Shown here one piece after another: positions 41,388 through 50,455 of a DNA stretch of 64,000 nt. The position numbers and the translations under genes are program-made. The notes beneath the pieces are model-generated. The model saw only the letters and a program-made list of their open reading frames with translations, was not told the origin of the DNA and ran no database searches. Source of the stretch: Bryobacteraceae bacterium (GTDB lineage: Bacteria; Acidobacteriota; Terriglobia; Bryobacterales; Bryobacteraceae); NCBI GenBank assembly GCA_041394945.1, contig JAWKHH010000001.1:2108001-2172000 (forward strand), read 5' to 3'. How positions within the stretch are numbered: position 1 is the first letter of the stretch; every line of letters begins with the position of its first letter.

Positions 41388-44300
41388 TCAGAATTCCAGC
41401 TTCAACGCGAACTGGAACGTGCGGGCGGGCGAGGCTGTCCCGGTCACGCGGCCAAATGCGCTGTTGGTCGGCGTCGTGTTCGGGTTATTGAGGATCGCGT
41501 GGTTCAGCGCGTTGAAAGACTCGGCGCGGAACTGGAATCGCACATCCTCGGTGATGCGGAAATACTTGATCGCGGAGATATCCCAGCGGTGCTGGCTATC
41601 GCCGCGGATGCCGCCGAAGCGCAGCGGGAAGGTCCGCAGGTTCGAGGCAAGCTGTTCGCGTGAGTTGCGATTGAAGCCGGCGCCGGTGTTGAACCAGCGG
41701 TCGACGCTGCGCTCGCTCGACGACAGCGCGATGTCGCCGATGTTGCCGGTGAACAGCGCGTTCCCGAATCCGAGGGCGGCTCCGGACTGATAGATGATCA
41801 CGGCATTCAACTGCCAGCCGCCGGCGATGAAATCCGCTGCCGCGGGCATCCCGGCGCCGAACCGGCGTCCTCGTCCGAAAGGCAGTTCGTAGATGCCGCT
41901 GGCCGCCACCCGATGAGGCCGGTCCAGTCCAGCGAGGCTCTCGTACGGAAGCGAGTCGCCAGCATTGAGGAACGAGATCGCCTCCATGGCCTTGGACCAC
42001 GTGTACGCCAACTGGAATGTGTAGCCCTTGCTGAAGCGTTTCTCGGCGCGCAGTTGCAGCGAGTGGTACCAGTTGTAACCGATGGGCTGCTCAACCGTCA
42101 CGTTGCCGAATTGCGGATAGGCGCGCAGCAGGGCGGCGCGAGACGTGTTGGCCCCGTATATCGGATTCGTTCCCCGGAACGGATTGCGGAAAGTCTGGCT
42201 CAGGTAGTTAATGGTGGTCTGATCGCGAAAGGGCGATGTGCTCAGATATTCGTTCGGAACCGCGTTCAGGTTGCGGTCCATGCCGAGCCGCACGCCGCGG
42301 TTGGCGACGTAGCTCGCGTCGGCGACGAACTCGCCGAACTGGCGCTGCAGACCGAACGACCATCGCTGCGAGTACGCGTGCAGGCGCGAGCGATTGTAGA
42401 ACTCGAAGCTTTGCCCAAGGAAGGTGGACAATCCGCCGGCGGCGCCAAGCGGAGCGAGCAGCCCGTTCGGGAACGGATTCGCGTTGTTGGCGACGAACGT
42501 TATGCCGCTGTCGAGTGACGCCTGAATCGGCGTGCTTTGCGCGAAGCCGCTCTGGATCGCGTTCGTCTTGTTGACGCCGATGGTCTCGTAGAACATGCCG
42601 TACCCTGCGCGCAGCACGGTGCGCGAATCCACCTGCCAGGCGAGCCCGAGGCGGGGCATCACGTTGTTGCTCTCACCGAGGAACGGGCTGCGGCCCACGC
42701 CGCCGGTGTTGGCGAAGAGAAGTCCGCCTTTGGCCGAGAACTGGCTCGGCGCGATCTCGGGAATCGGATTGGCGGCGTAGTTGATCTTGGCCTGCGCTTC
42801 CACGGGACTCGCCGAGGCGTAGTCGAACCCGCCGTTCATGCGGTCGTATCGTTCCGTCACGGGCCAGTCCTTCTCATAGCGCACGCCGAGGTTCAGCGTG
42901 ACGCGCGGTGTGATCTTGAAGTCGTCGTGGAGGTAGAGGCCAAGGTAGGTGCTTTGGAAAGCGTAGCTGGCGGACCGCTCCATCGAGCCGCCTGGGACGC
43001 CGAGCAGCATCGACGCCAGTTCCTGGCCGACCAGGGCGGCGGGTGAGTTGTCGAGCGGCCCGCGCGTGTAGGTGTTGGCAAAGGAGAAATCCGGCGCGGT
43101 CTGCCGCGGGAAGCGGTTCCCAAACGCGCGATAGACTCGGGTGTCGGCGCCGAACTTCAGGTTGTGCGTCGACTGAAGCCGCGTAAAGTTGGCGGCGAGC
43201 ACGTGGGTGAGGCCCGAATTGGTGCCATCGCCGGATTCCCACGGGGAGATCGTCGAAAAGGCCCCGAGAGTGACGCGCGGCACGGTCGCCAGTTCCTGGT
43301 CGATCAGCGAAGTCAGGTTCGGCGAGAATCCGAGCGACGCCAGATCGTAGCCCTGGGTCACGCGGCGCTCCGGGAACTCCTGCTGCGTGAACCCATAGCG
43401 GATGTTCATCAGCATCTGAGGACTGAGGACGTAGACGTCGTCGAGGGCGATGCCGCGATTGATGCGGTTCAGGATGATCCCGTTTATCCGGTTGTCGAAG
43501 TGGTCGTTCTTGTCCTCTTCCCAGAAGTCGTAGTGGACGCGGCCAAAGAGGCGGTGATTCTCGCTGAAGGCGTGATCGACGCGCGCGATGTGGACGTAAT
43601 AATCCTCGAGCGAACGGAGCGCGCCGTTGAAATAGTTGTTGCGGCCGTCGACGGTGCCCGGCTGGTTGGGCTGCGGGTAGAGATTGACGATCGACGTGCC
43701 GACGCGATCGAGGCGGCTTGACGGAATGATGTTGCCGGCGAAGGGCGTGCGGCGGAAGCGGCCGTTGGGGGCCGGCGTGGTCGACATGGGGTCGTAGATC
43801 TGGTAGCTCGAATTCACGGCGAGCAGGCCGGAGAAATCACCCTGGCGTTGCGCGGCGGTGGGCACGGTGCCGACGAACTGGCCGGGCACGATCCACTTGT
43901 TGGCTTCCCACGCATAGAACCAGAAGGTCTTGTTCTTGCCGTTGTAGAGGCGCGGCAGGTAGACCGGCCCGCCGGCGGAGGCTCCGTAGCGGTTGTCCTG
44001 ATAGACGGGCGGATCGGTGTTGTTCTTGTTGTTGAAGAAATTGCGCGCGTCAAAGGCGCGGTTGCGGACGAACCAGTGCGCCTCGCCGTGCAGCTTGTTG
44101 GTGCCGCTACGCGTCGAGACGTTGACGAGCGAGCCGATCGTGTGGCCCACCGAAGCGTCGTAGGTGGCCGTCTGCATCTTGAATTCCTGGATCGCCGTTT
44201 GCGGCGGCGAGAACGCGACGCGGGCGCGCTGGGCGCCGTCGGCGAAAGTGTTCGAGACTCCGTCGATCTGGAACTCGTTGTTGTAGGTTCCGTTGCCGTC

Positions 44301-44846
44301 GGTGGAGATCTGCGAGTTGCCGTTGTTGAACGCCGGCTTGCGGTCGCGCAGATTGGTTCCGTTCACGACGCCGGGAGTGAGCAGCGCCAGTTCGAACGCG
44401 TTGCCGGCGAGAGTGGGCAGTTCCATCACGCGGCGCGTGTCGATCACCTGACCGAGCGATGACGAAGCCGTATCGAGGATCGGCGTGGTGGCGGAGACCT
44501 CGACCGATTCGGTGACCTCGCCGACTTCCATCGCGATCACCAGTTCGGTGGGTTCGCCGACGCGAATCTGCACGCCCCCGCGCTGGAAACGCTTGAACCC
44601 GGTGAGTTCGGCCGTCACGGTGTAGGTGCCCGAAATCAGATAGGGCATCGTGTAGCGCCCGGACGCGTTGGTCTGTGCGGTCGCCGTGACTCCCGTTTCG
44701 ACGTTGGTGGCGCGGATGTTGACGGCGGGGATGACGGCCCCCGTCGTGTCGGAAACAACCCCTAGCAGCGTGCCACGCGGATCCTGCGCCGACGCGGCGA
44801 GACAGAAGGCCGCCAACGCGGCAGCCAGCTTGCGAGACGAAACCAT
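41388..44846 (-). CDS. TonB-dependent receptor, Oar-type (tandem copy 2)
   Basis: 1152 residues. Signal peptide (1-20), CarboxypepD_reg domain at ~22-105 (LLGVVSDTTGAVIPAVNIRA, YLISGTYTVTAELTGFKRF), plug domain (SLGQVIDTRRVMELPTLAGN, NEFQIDGVSNTFADG) and a large beta-barrel ending FQFALKLEF. Architecture as in Myxococcus Oar and the acidobacterial receptor expansions; the ligand is unknown, perhaps oligosaccharide or peptide. It is a near-duplicate of the next receptor upstream, with long identical blocks such as YDLASLGFS and FWFYAWEANKWIVPGQ. The GGAGGT Shine-Dalgarno lies close before the ATG. Confidence 0.95.
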   Translation of the reverse strand: MVSSRKLAAALAAFCLAASAQDPRGTLLGVVSDTTGAVIPAVNIRATNVETGVTATAQTNASGRYTMPYLISGTYTVTAELTGFKRFQRGGVQIRVGEPTELVIAMEVGEVTESVEVSATTPILDTASSSLGQVIDTRRVMELPTLAGNAFELALLTPGVVNGTNLRDRKPAFNNGNSQISTDGNGTYNNEFQIDGVSNTFADGAQRARVAFSPPQTAIQEFKMQTATYDASVGHTIGSLVNVSTRSGTNKLHGEAHWFVRNRAFDARNFFNNKNNTDPPVYQDNRYGASAGGPVYLPRLYNGKNKTFWFYAWEANKWIVPGQFVGTVPTAAQRQGDFSGLLAVNSSYQIYDPMSTTPAPNGRFRRTPFAGNIIPSSRLDRVGTSIVNLYPQPNQPGTVDGRNNYFNGALRSLEDYYVHIARVDHAFSENHRLFGRVHYDFWEEDKNDHFDNRINGIILNRINRGIALDDVYVLSPQMLMNIRYGFTQQEFPERRVTQGYDLASLGFSPNLTSLIDQELATVPRVTLGAFSTISPWESGDGTNSGLTHVLAANFTRLQSTHNLKFGADTRVYRAFGNRFPRQTAPDFSFANTYTRGPLDNSPAALVGQELASMLLGVPGGSMERSASYAFQSTYLGLYLHDDFKITPRVTLNLGVRYEKDWPVTERYDRMNGGFDYASASPVEAQAKINYAANPIPEIAPSQFSAKGGLLFANTGGVGRSPFLGESNNVMPRLGLAWQVDSRTVLRAGYGMFYETIGVNKTNAIQSGFAQSTPIQASLDSGITFVANNANPFPNGLLAPLGAAGGLSTFLGQSFEFYNRSRLHAYSQRWSFGLQRQFGEFVADASYVANRGVRLGMDRNLNAVPNEYLSTSPFRDQTTINYLSQTFRNPFRGTNPIYGANTSRAALLRAYPQFGNVTVEQPIGYNWYHSLQLRAEKRFSKGYTFQLAYTWSKAMEAISFLNAGDSLPYESLAGLDRPHRVAASGIYELPFGRGRRFGAGMPAAADFIAGGWQLNAVIIYQSGAALGFGNALFTGNIGDIALSSSERSVDRWFNTGAGFNRNSREQLASNLRTFPLRFGGIRGDSQHRWDISAIKYFRITEDVRFQFRAESFNALNHAILNNPNTTPTNSAFGRVTGTASPARTFQFALKLEF

Positions 44847-44859
44847 GACCCTGACCTCC

Positions 44860-44897
44860 AGTGTTTGTAAAAGTACGTTTAAATATTAACAAACACT
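44860..44897 (-). promoter_or_regulatory. Inverted repeat in the leader between the two receptors
   Basis: AGTGTTTGT (44860-44868) and ACAAACACT (44889-44897) are exact reverse complements around an AT-rich spacer containing TTAATATTTAAAC. It lies in the 99-bp gap, directly before the GGAGGT of the downstream receptor. It may be an operator around a promoter, or a leader hairpin that sets relative expression of the two copies. Confidence 0.5.
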
Positions 44898-44945
44898 ATT
44901 CATCAATGGGTCCGGTTCCGTCGGCTGGCTCCCGGGGACTCCGAT

Positions 44946-47900
44946 TCAGAACTCGAGTTTCAGGGCGAACTGGAACGTCCGCGCCGGCGCCGCCGTGCCC
45001 GTGACGCGGCCGAACGCGCTGTTGGTCACCGAGGTATTGGGGTCGTTCAGGATCGCGTGATTCAATGCGTTGAACGACTCGGCGCGGAACTGGAACTTCA
45101 CGTCCTCGGTGATCGTGAAATACTTGATCGCCGAGATGTCCCAGCGGTGCTGGCTGTCGCCGCGGATACCCCCGAAACGGATCGGGAACGTCCGCAGGTT
45201 GGACGCCAGTTGCTGCTGCGAATTTCGATTGAAGCCGGCATCGATGTTGAACCACCGGTCGACATTGCGCTCGTTGGACTTGAGCGCGATATCGCCGATG
45301 TTGCCGGTGAAGATCGCATTGCCGAATCCAAGCGCGTTGCCGGACTGGTAGATGATCACGGCGTTCAACTGCCATCCGCCGGCGATGAACTGTCCGGCTT
45401 TCGGCATGTTGGCGCCAAACTGGCGGCCCTTTCCGAACGGCAGTTCGTAGATGCCACTGACGGCGACACGATGCGGCCGGTCAAGTCCGGCGAGCCCTTC
45501 GTAGGGGAGCGTGTCGCCGGCGTTGAGGAACGAAATAGCTTCCATCGCCTTGGACCACGTGTAGGCCAACTGGAACGTATAACCTTTGCTGAAGCGCTTC
45601 TCGGCGCGGGTCTGGAGGGAGTGGTACCAGTTGTACCCGATCGGCTGCTCGACGACGACGCTGCCGAACTGCGGATAAGCGCGCAGCAGAGCGGCCCGCG
45701 AGGTATTGGCTCCGTAGATCGGATTCGTACCGCGGAACGGATTCGGGAAGGTCTGACTGAGGTAGTTGATCGTCGCCGTGTCGCGGAACGGCGAAGTGCT
45801 GAGATATTGATTCGGCGTAGCGTTGAGATCGCGATCCATGCCGAGCCTCACGCCGCGGTTGGCGACGTAGCTGACATCGGCGACGAATTCGCCGAACTGT
45901 CGCTGGAGCCCGATCGACCAGCGCTGTGAGTAGGCGTGGGTGCGGGCGCGATTGTAGAACTCGAAGCCCTGCCCAAGGAACGTCGAGAGGCCGCCCGAGG
46001 CGCCCAGCGGTGCGAGCAGCCCATTCGGAAACGGATTCGCGTTGTTGGCGATGAACGTGAGGCCGCTATCGAGCGAAGCCTGAATCGGCGTGGATTGGGA
46101 GAACCCGGTCTGAATGGCGTTGGTCTTGTTGACGCCGATGGTCTCGTAGAACATGCCGTATCCCGCCCGGAGCACGGTCTTTTGATCGAACTGCCAGGCA
46201 AGGCCGATCCGCGGCATGAAGTTGTTGCTCTCGCCGGCGAACGGGCTGCGCCCCACTCCGCCGGAGTTGGCGAACAGCAGCCCACCCTTGGCCTGGAAGG
46301 CGCTCGCCGGAAGCTCGGGGATCGGATTGCGGGCGTAGTTGACTTTTGCCTGCGCCTCCACCGGACTGGCCGAGGTGTAGTCGAAGCCGCCGTTCAACCG
46401 GTCAAACCGTTCGGTTACGGTCCAGTCCTTCTCGTAGCGGACTCCGAGATTGAGCGTCACCTTGGGAGTGAGCTTGAAATCGTCGTGAAGGTAGAGGCCG
46501 AGATAGGGGTTCTGCATCGCGTAGCTGGCGGTGCGCTCCATGGAGCCGGCGGGTATGGCGAGCAGCATCGACGCCAGTTCCTGACCGACGGGGGCGGCCG
46601 GCGAATTGTCGAGCGGCCCGCGCGTGTAGGTGGAGTTAAAGGAAAAGTCCGGCGCGGTCTGGCGCGGGAAGCGGTTGCCGAAGGCGCGATAGAGGCGGAG
46701 GTCCGAACCAAACTTGAGGTTGTGGGTGGCTTGCAGGCGGGTGAAGTTCACCGCCAGTACGTGGGTCTGGCTCGAGTTGGTGCCGTCGCCAGACTCCCAC
46801 GGCGAGATCGTCGAGAACGCGCCAAGCGTGACGCGCGGAACGGTGGCCAGGCTCTTATCGATGAGCGATGTCAGGTTCGAGGAGAAGCCGAGCGAGGCGA
46901 GGTCGTATCCTTGGGTCACCCGGCGCTCGGGGAACTCCTGCTGCGTGAATCCGTAGCGGACGTTCATGAGCATCTGCGGGTTCAGAACGTAGACGTCGTC
47001 GAGCGCGATGCCACGGTTGATGCGGTTGAGGATGATCCCGTTGATTCGGTTGTCGAAGTGGTCGTTCTTGTCCTCTTCCCAGAAGTCGTAGTGCACGCGG
47101 CCGAAGAGGCGGTGGTTCTCGCTGAAGGCGTGGTCGACGCGGGCGATGTGGACGTAGTAGTCCTCGAGCGAGCGAAGCGCGCCGTTGAAGTAGTTGTTGC
47201 GGCCATCGCTGGTCCCCGGCTGATTGGGCTGCGGGTAGAGATTGACGATGGACGTGCCGACACGGTCGAGCCGGCTCGAAGGAATGATATTGCCCGGGAA
47301 AGGAGTGCGGCTGAAGCGGCCGTTCGCGGCGGGCGTGGTCGATTGCGGATCGTAGATCTGGTAGTTGGAGCCGGCGCGCAGGAGGCCCGAAAAATCGCCC
47401 TGCCGCTGCGCGGCGGTGGGAACGGTGCCGACGAACTGGCCTGGCACGATCCATTTGTTCGCTTCCCAAGCATAGAACCAGAAGGTCTTGTTCTTGCCGT
47501 TGTAGACGCCGGGAATCCACACGGGCGCGCCGGCGGAAGCGCCGTAGCGGTTGTCCTGGTAGACGGGCGGATCGGTGTTGGCTTTGTTGTTGAAGAAGTT
47601 CCGGGCATCGAAGGCGCGATTGCGCACGAACCAATGCGCCTCTCCATGAAGCTTGTTTGTCCCGCTGCGAGTCGACACGTTGACCACGGAGCCGATGGTG
47701 TGGCCGATGGAGGCGTCGTAGGTGGCCGTCTGCATCTTGAACTCCTGGATCGCCGTCTGTGGCGGGGAGAAGGCGACACGGGCGCGCTGGCCGCCGTCGG
47801 CGAAGGTGTTCGAGACGCCGTCGATCTGGAACTCGTTGTTGTAGGTTCCGTTGCCGTCGGTGGAGATCTGCGAGTTGCCGTTGTTGAACGCCGGTTTGCG

Positions 47901-48398
47901 GTCACGGAGGTTCGTCCCATTGACGACGCCGGGCGTGAGCAGCGCGAGTTCGAACGCGTTGCCGGCGAGCGTTGGCAGTTCGAGGATGCGGCGCTGGTCG
48001 ACGACCTGGCCCAACGAGGAGGTGGCTGTATCGAGAATCGGCGTGGTGGCCGAGACCTCCACGGACTCGCTCACCTGCCCCACTTCCATCGAGATCACCA
48101 GTTCGGTCGGCTCACCGACACGGACCTGCACGCCGGCGCGTTGAAAGCGCTTGAAGCCGGTGAGTTCCGCGGTAACCGTGTAGGTGCCCGAGATCAGGTA
48201 CGGCATCGTGTAACGGCCCGATGCGTTGGTTTGCGCCGTGGCGGTGACGCCGGTGTCGACGTTGGTCGCCCGAATATCGACATTCGGGATCACGGCGCCG
48301 GTGGTATCGGAAACGACGCCGAGGAGCGTACCGCGCGGATCCTGCGCGAATACGGCAGCGGCCAGCGCCATGCCGCAAAGGAATACCCGTAAATGCAT
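44946..48398 (-). CDS. TonB-dependent receptor, Oar-type (tandem copy 1)
   Basis: 1150 residues, collinear with the 41.4-44.8 kb receptor over its whole length with only scattered substitutions. Signal peptide, CarboxypepD_reg (LLGVVSDTTGAVIPNVDIRA), plug (SLGQVVDQRRILELPTLAGN) and barrel ending FQFALKLEF. Differences cluster at the signal peptide and at presumed surface loops such as APVWIPGVYNGKNK versus GPVYLPRLYNGKNK. Ahead of it, the minus strand has TATGAT (48434-48429) and a GGAGGT Shine-Dalgarno. The two copies may recognise related ligands. Confidence 0.95.
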   Translation of the reverse strand: MHLRVFLCGMALAAAVFAQDPRGTLLGVVSDTTGAVIPNVDIRATNVDTGVTATAQTNASGRYTMPYLISGTYTVTAELTGFKRFQRAGVQVRVGEPTELVISMEVGQVSESVEVSATTPILDTATSSLGQVVDQRRILELPTLAGNAFELALLTPGVVNGTNLRDRKPAFNNGNSQISTDGNGTYNNEFQIDGVSNTFADGGQRARVAFSPPQTAIQEFKMQTATYDASIGHTIGSVVNVSTRSGTNKLHGEAHWFVRNRAFDARNFFNNKANTDPPVYQDNRYGASAGAPVWIPGVYNGKNKTFWFYAWEANKWIVPGQFVGTVPTAAQRQGDFSGLLRAGSNYQIYDPQSTTPAANGRFSRTPFPGNIIPSSRLDRVGTSIVNLYPQPNQPGTSDGRNNYFNGALRSLEDYYVHIARVDHAFSENHRLFGRVHYDFWEEDKNDHFDNRINGIILNRINRGIALDDVYVLNPQMLMNVRYGFTQQEFPERRVTQGYDLASLGFSSNLTSLIDKSLATVPRVTLGAFSTISPWESGDGTNSSQTHVLAVNFTRLQATHNLKFGSDLRLYRAFGNRFPRQTAPDFSFNSTYTRGPLDNSPAAPVGQELASMLLAIPAGSMERTASYAMQNPYLGLYLHDDFKLTPKVTLNLGVRYEKDWTVTERFDRLNGGFDYTSASPVEAQAKVNYARNPIPELPASAFQAKGGLLFANSGGVGRSPFAGESNNFMPRIGLAWQFDQKTVLRAGYGMFYETIGVNKTNAIQTGFSQSTPIQASLDSGLTFIANNANPFPNGLLAPLGASGGLSTFLGQGFEFYNRARTHAYSQRWSIGLQRQFGEFVADVSYVANRGVRLGMDRDLNATPNQYLSTSPFRDTATINYLSQTFPNPFRGTNPIYGANTSRAALLRAYPQFGSVVVEQPIGYNWYHSLQTRAEKRFSKGYTFQLAYTWSKAMEAISFLNAGDTLPYEGLAGLDRPHRVAVSGIYELPFGKGRQFGANMPKAGQFIAGGWQLNAVIIYQSGNALGFGNAIFTGNIGDIALKSNERNVDRWFNIDAGFNRNSQQQLASNLRTFPIRFGGIRGDSQHRWDISAIKYFTITEDVKFQFRAESFNALNHAILNDPNTSVTNSAFGRVTGTAAPARTFQFALKLEF

Positions 48399-48464
48399 GA
48401 AGACCTCCTGAAGCCTGAAACTGGCTCAATCATATCACCATCCACCGGCCGCGGCGGCCGTCGA

Positions 48465-48478
48465 TTCATTAAAATGAA
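48465..48478. promoter_or_regulatory. Small palindrome in the divergent promoter region
   Basis: TTCATT-AA-AATGAA, exact 6-bp arms, overlapping a plus-strand -10-like TAAAAT (48470-48475) that ends 11 nt before the ceramidase-like ATG. It could bind a regulator shared by the receptor genes on the left and the enzyme on the right. Confidence 0.35.
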
Positions 48479-48486
48479 AAACCGTT

Positions 48487-49767
48487 ATGCGACTCCGAAC
48501 CGTACTCGCGCTTCTTGCCTCCGCGGCGTCCCTCCCGGCTGCCGATTCGCTCCGCGCCGGGCTGGCCCGGGCCGAGATCTCCCCCTCGGACAGCCTGCCG
48601 CATCCTTCGGGCGCCATGTACGGGTACACGAACCGCCGCTGCGGAACGGCGACGGGAACGCATGATCCGCTCTTTGCCAAAGCGCTCGTGCTCGCGGCGG
48701 GGGACACGAAGCTCGCCATTGTGACGCTCGATCTGGGCAGCTTCGTTTCCGAGCGCGTGGTGCGCGAAGCGCGGGCGACGCTGGGAATTCAGGCTGTGCT
48801 GCTGGCGGCGTCGCACACGCACTCCGCGCCTGCGTTTCTGGGGCCGCAGGGCGGGACGTCGCCCTATCTCGAAGCCGTTGAGACGAAGATCCTCGAAACG
48901 ATCAAACAAGCGGCCTCCAACCTGTTTCCGGCCCGGATGGCGGCCGGGCGCGGATCGCTGCAACTCGGCTACAACCGGCTGCTGCCGCGCGACGACGGCC
49001 GATCCCGCGCGCTGTTTGATAACCTCGAGCGCATTCCGTATGGCCCGGTGGATCCAGAGTATACGGTGCTGCGGGTCGACGATGAGCAAGGGAACGCCAA
49101 GGCGGCGTTGATCCACTACGCGACTCACGCGGTAGTGTTGGGGCCCAGCAACTGCAAGTATTCGGCGGATTATCCGGGCGTTCTGCAATCGAAGCTCGAG
49201 GCGGACCTACCCGGCGTACAGGCGATGTTCGTGCAGGGCGGCGCGGGCGACATCAACCCTTTGTTCATGGCGCGGTCCGGCGACGAGGAGGCCGATTTCA
49301 AGGTGGTCCAGAAGCTTGGCGAAACGCTGGCAGGCGTGACGTTGAAGGCGGTGCGTGAGGCGACGCCTCTGCCGCCGGCGGCGCCGTCGATCGAGTTCCG
49401 GACGGCGACGTTCTCGTTCGCCGACCGGTGGGAGAAGGCGAAGTCGATCGATGCGGGGATCGCGACGGTGCTAGTGAACCGTCAAGTGGCGATCGCGACG
49501 ATGCCGGGCGAGCCGATGCACAAGTTGCAAAAGGATTGGAAGGTGGCGGCAGAGGCAGGGCTGCCATTGTTCTACGGGTACACGTACACGGGCACGGGAG
49601 TGTGGGCGGGCTACATCCCGGACCTGAAAACTGCCGCGCATGGCGGGTACGGGGCGGATGCGTCGACGCGGGTGGAGATTGGGGCGGGCGAGCGGCTGCT
49701 CCAGCGGCACGTGGTCCATCTTTATGACCTGCTTGGGATGTGGCGGGCGGAGCCGGGGAGGCCGTAG
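48487..49767 (+). CDS. Neutral/alkaline non-lysosomal ceramidase-like enzyme
   Basis: 426 residues with a signal peptide (ALLASAASLPAADS). The N-terminal domain of the neutral ceramidase family is evident: GLARAEISPSD, YGYTNRRCGTATGTHDPLFA, LLAASHTHSAPAF (zinc-type histidines), HYATHAVVLGPSN and VQGGAGDINPLF. The C-terminal immunoglobulin-like domain of true ceramidases is missing, as in many acidobacterial and planctomycete homologues, so the substrate may be another amide. Its 3' half is overlapped on the opposite strand by a long reading frame belonging to the next entry. Confidence 0.88.
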   Translation: MRLRTVLALLASAASLPAADSLRAGLARAEISPSDSLPHPSGAMYGYTNRRCGTATGTHDPLFAKALVLAAGDTKLAIVTLDLGSFVSERVVREARATLGIQAVLLAASHTHSAPAFLGPQGGTSPYLEAVETKILETIKQAASNLFPARMAAGRGSLQLGYNRLLPRDDGRSRALFDNLERIPYGPVDPEYTVLRVDDEQGNAKAALIHYATHAVVLGPSNCKYSADYPGVLQSKLEADLPGVQAMFVQGGAGDINPLFMARSGDEEADFKVVQKLGETLAGVTLKAVREATPLPPAAPSIEFRTATFSFADRWEKAKSIDAGIATVLVNRQVAIATMPGEPMHKLQKDWKVAAEAGLPLFYGYTYTGTGVWAGYIPDLKTAAHGGYGADASTRVEIGAGERLLQRHVVHLYDLLGMWRAEPGRP

Positions 49768-50278
49768 AGTTTTGGGTGCGGGCGGCGGCGCGGATCACGG
49801 TCAGGATCGCGGCGAGGATGGCGAACAGACTCAACATCCGCGCCGTGGCTTCGTTTTTTCTCGGGGCCGTGCATGTTTTGGGAGGCTCCGCCGGCGCGGT
49901 GGCTTCGTTTTTTCCCGCGACGGCGCACGCGAGCGCCTTGTAAGCCTCGGATCGGAAACGCGATTCGTAAAGGGACAAGCTGGCAGGGCCGCACTCGCTT
50001 CCGGCGACCAGCCGGCGGAGGCGTTTCATGCGCCACTGGCAGCGGATGAATTGTTCGGCAGCGTCCCGGTGTTCGGCGGGGAAGGCTTGGAGGAGAGCGT
50101 TTCGGAAGTTCGCATATTCTTCGCCCGTTTCGCCGGCGGAGCCGCCGACATCGGCGGCGGCGAACAGGCCGTGGGTCTTCGCGTTTTGGGATGAGCGAGC
50201 CTTGCCTTCCGGCGTGCGCGGTCCGGTGGACTTCCTGGCGCTGGCGCGATTGGCGGCGAGTTTTCTTTCGGAAACCAT
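49298..50278 (-). CDS. KSTGPRTPEGKARS-type hypothetical protein
   Basis: 326 codons. The N-terminus (SERKLAANRASARKSTGPRT, PEGKARSSQNAKTHGLF) belongs to a protein family very frequent in Solibacter-type acidobacterial genomes (recognised from memory), whose function is unknown. A second conserved stretch, AAEQFIRCQWRMKRLRRLVA, follows. Beyond residue ~150 the sequence is proline/serine/arginine-rich and lies antisense to the ceramidase-like gene, so the last ~170 codons are probably read-through with no selected function. GGAG is present before the ATG. I trust the first half only. Confidence 0.55.
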   Translation of the reverse strand: MVSERKLAANRASARKSTGPRTPEGKARSSQNAKTHGLFAAADVGGSAGETGEEYANFRNALLQAFPAEHRDAAEQFIRCQWRMKRLRRLVAGSECGPASLSLYESRFRSEAYKALACAVAGKNEATAPAEPPKTCTAPRKNEATARMLSLFAILAAILTVIRAAARTQNSTASPAPPATSQAGHKDGPRAAGAAARPPQSPPASTHPPRTRHARQFSGPGCSPPTLPCPCTCTRRTMAALPLPPPSNPFATCASARPASSRSPLDGSLAPSRSPHRSTSPSPTGRRTRTSPSGTRSTAPPAAEASPHAPPSTSRLPAFRQASGPP

Positions 50279-50408
50279 GGATTTCTCCTCTTACTGAGTT
50301 CAGGAGAGCACGGGGTGTCAAGGTTTTCGGGTGGTGGGGGATGGGGCGCGCGGGCGGAAGTCGGTGGTGGGACAGGGGATGAGGGAATTCGGGTTGGTTG
50401 TGAACGAC

Positions 50409-50445
50409 GCTCGACGCCGGGGCGGGGGTGGCCCCGGCGTCGAGC
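50409..50445 (-). terminator. Strong hairpin after the desaturase gene
   Basis: GCTCGACGCCGGGG (50409-50422) and CCCCGGCGTCGAGC (50432-50445) are perfect 14-bp arms with a 9-nt loop, ten bases after the desaturase stop on the minus strand. The tail GTCGTTC is weakly T-rich. Confidence 0.75.
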
Positions 50446-50455
50446 ATGCGGTCAC

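Noticed and set aside
45936..48392. 818-residue frame opposite the TonB receptor
   Set aside because: Shadow of a conserved receptor; the same happens opposite its duplicate in pieces.
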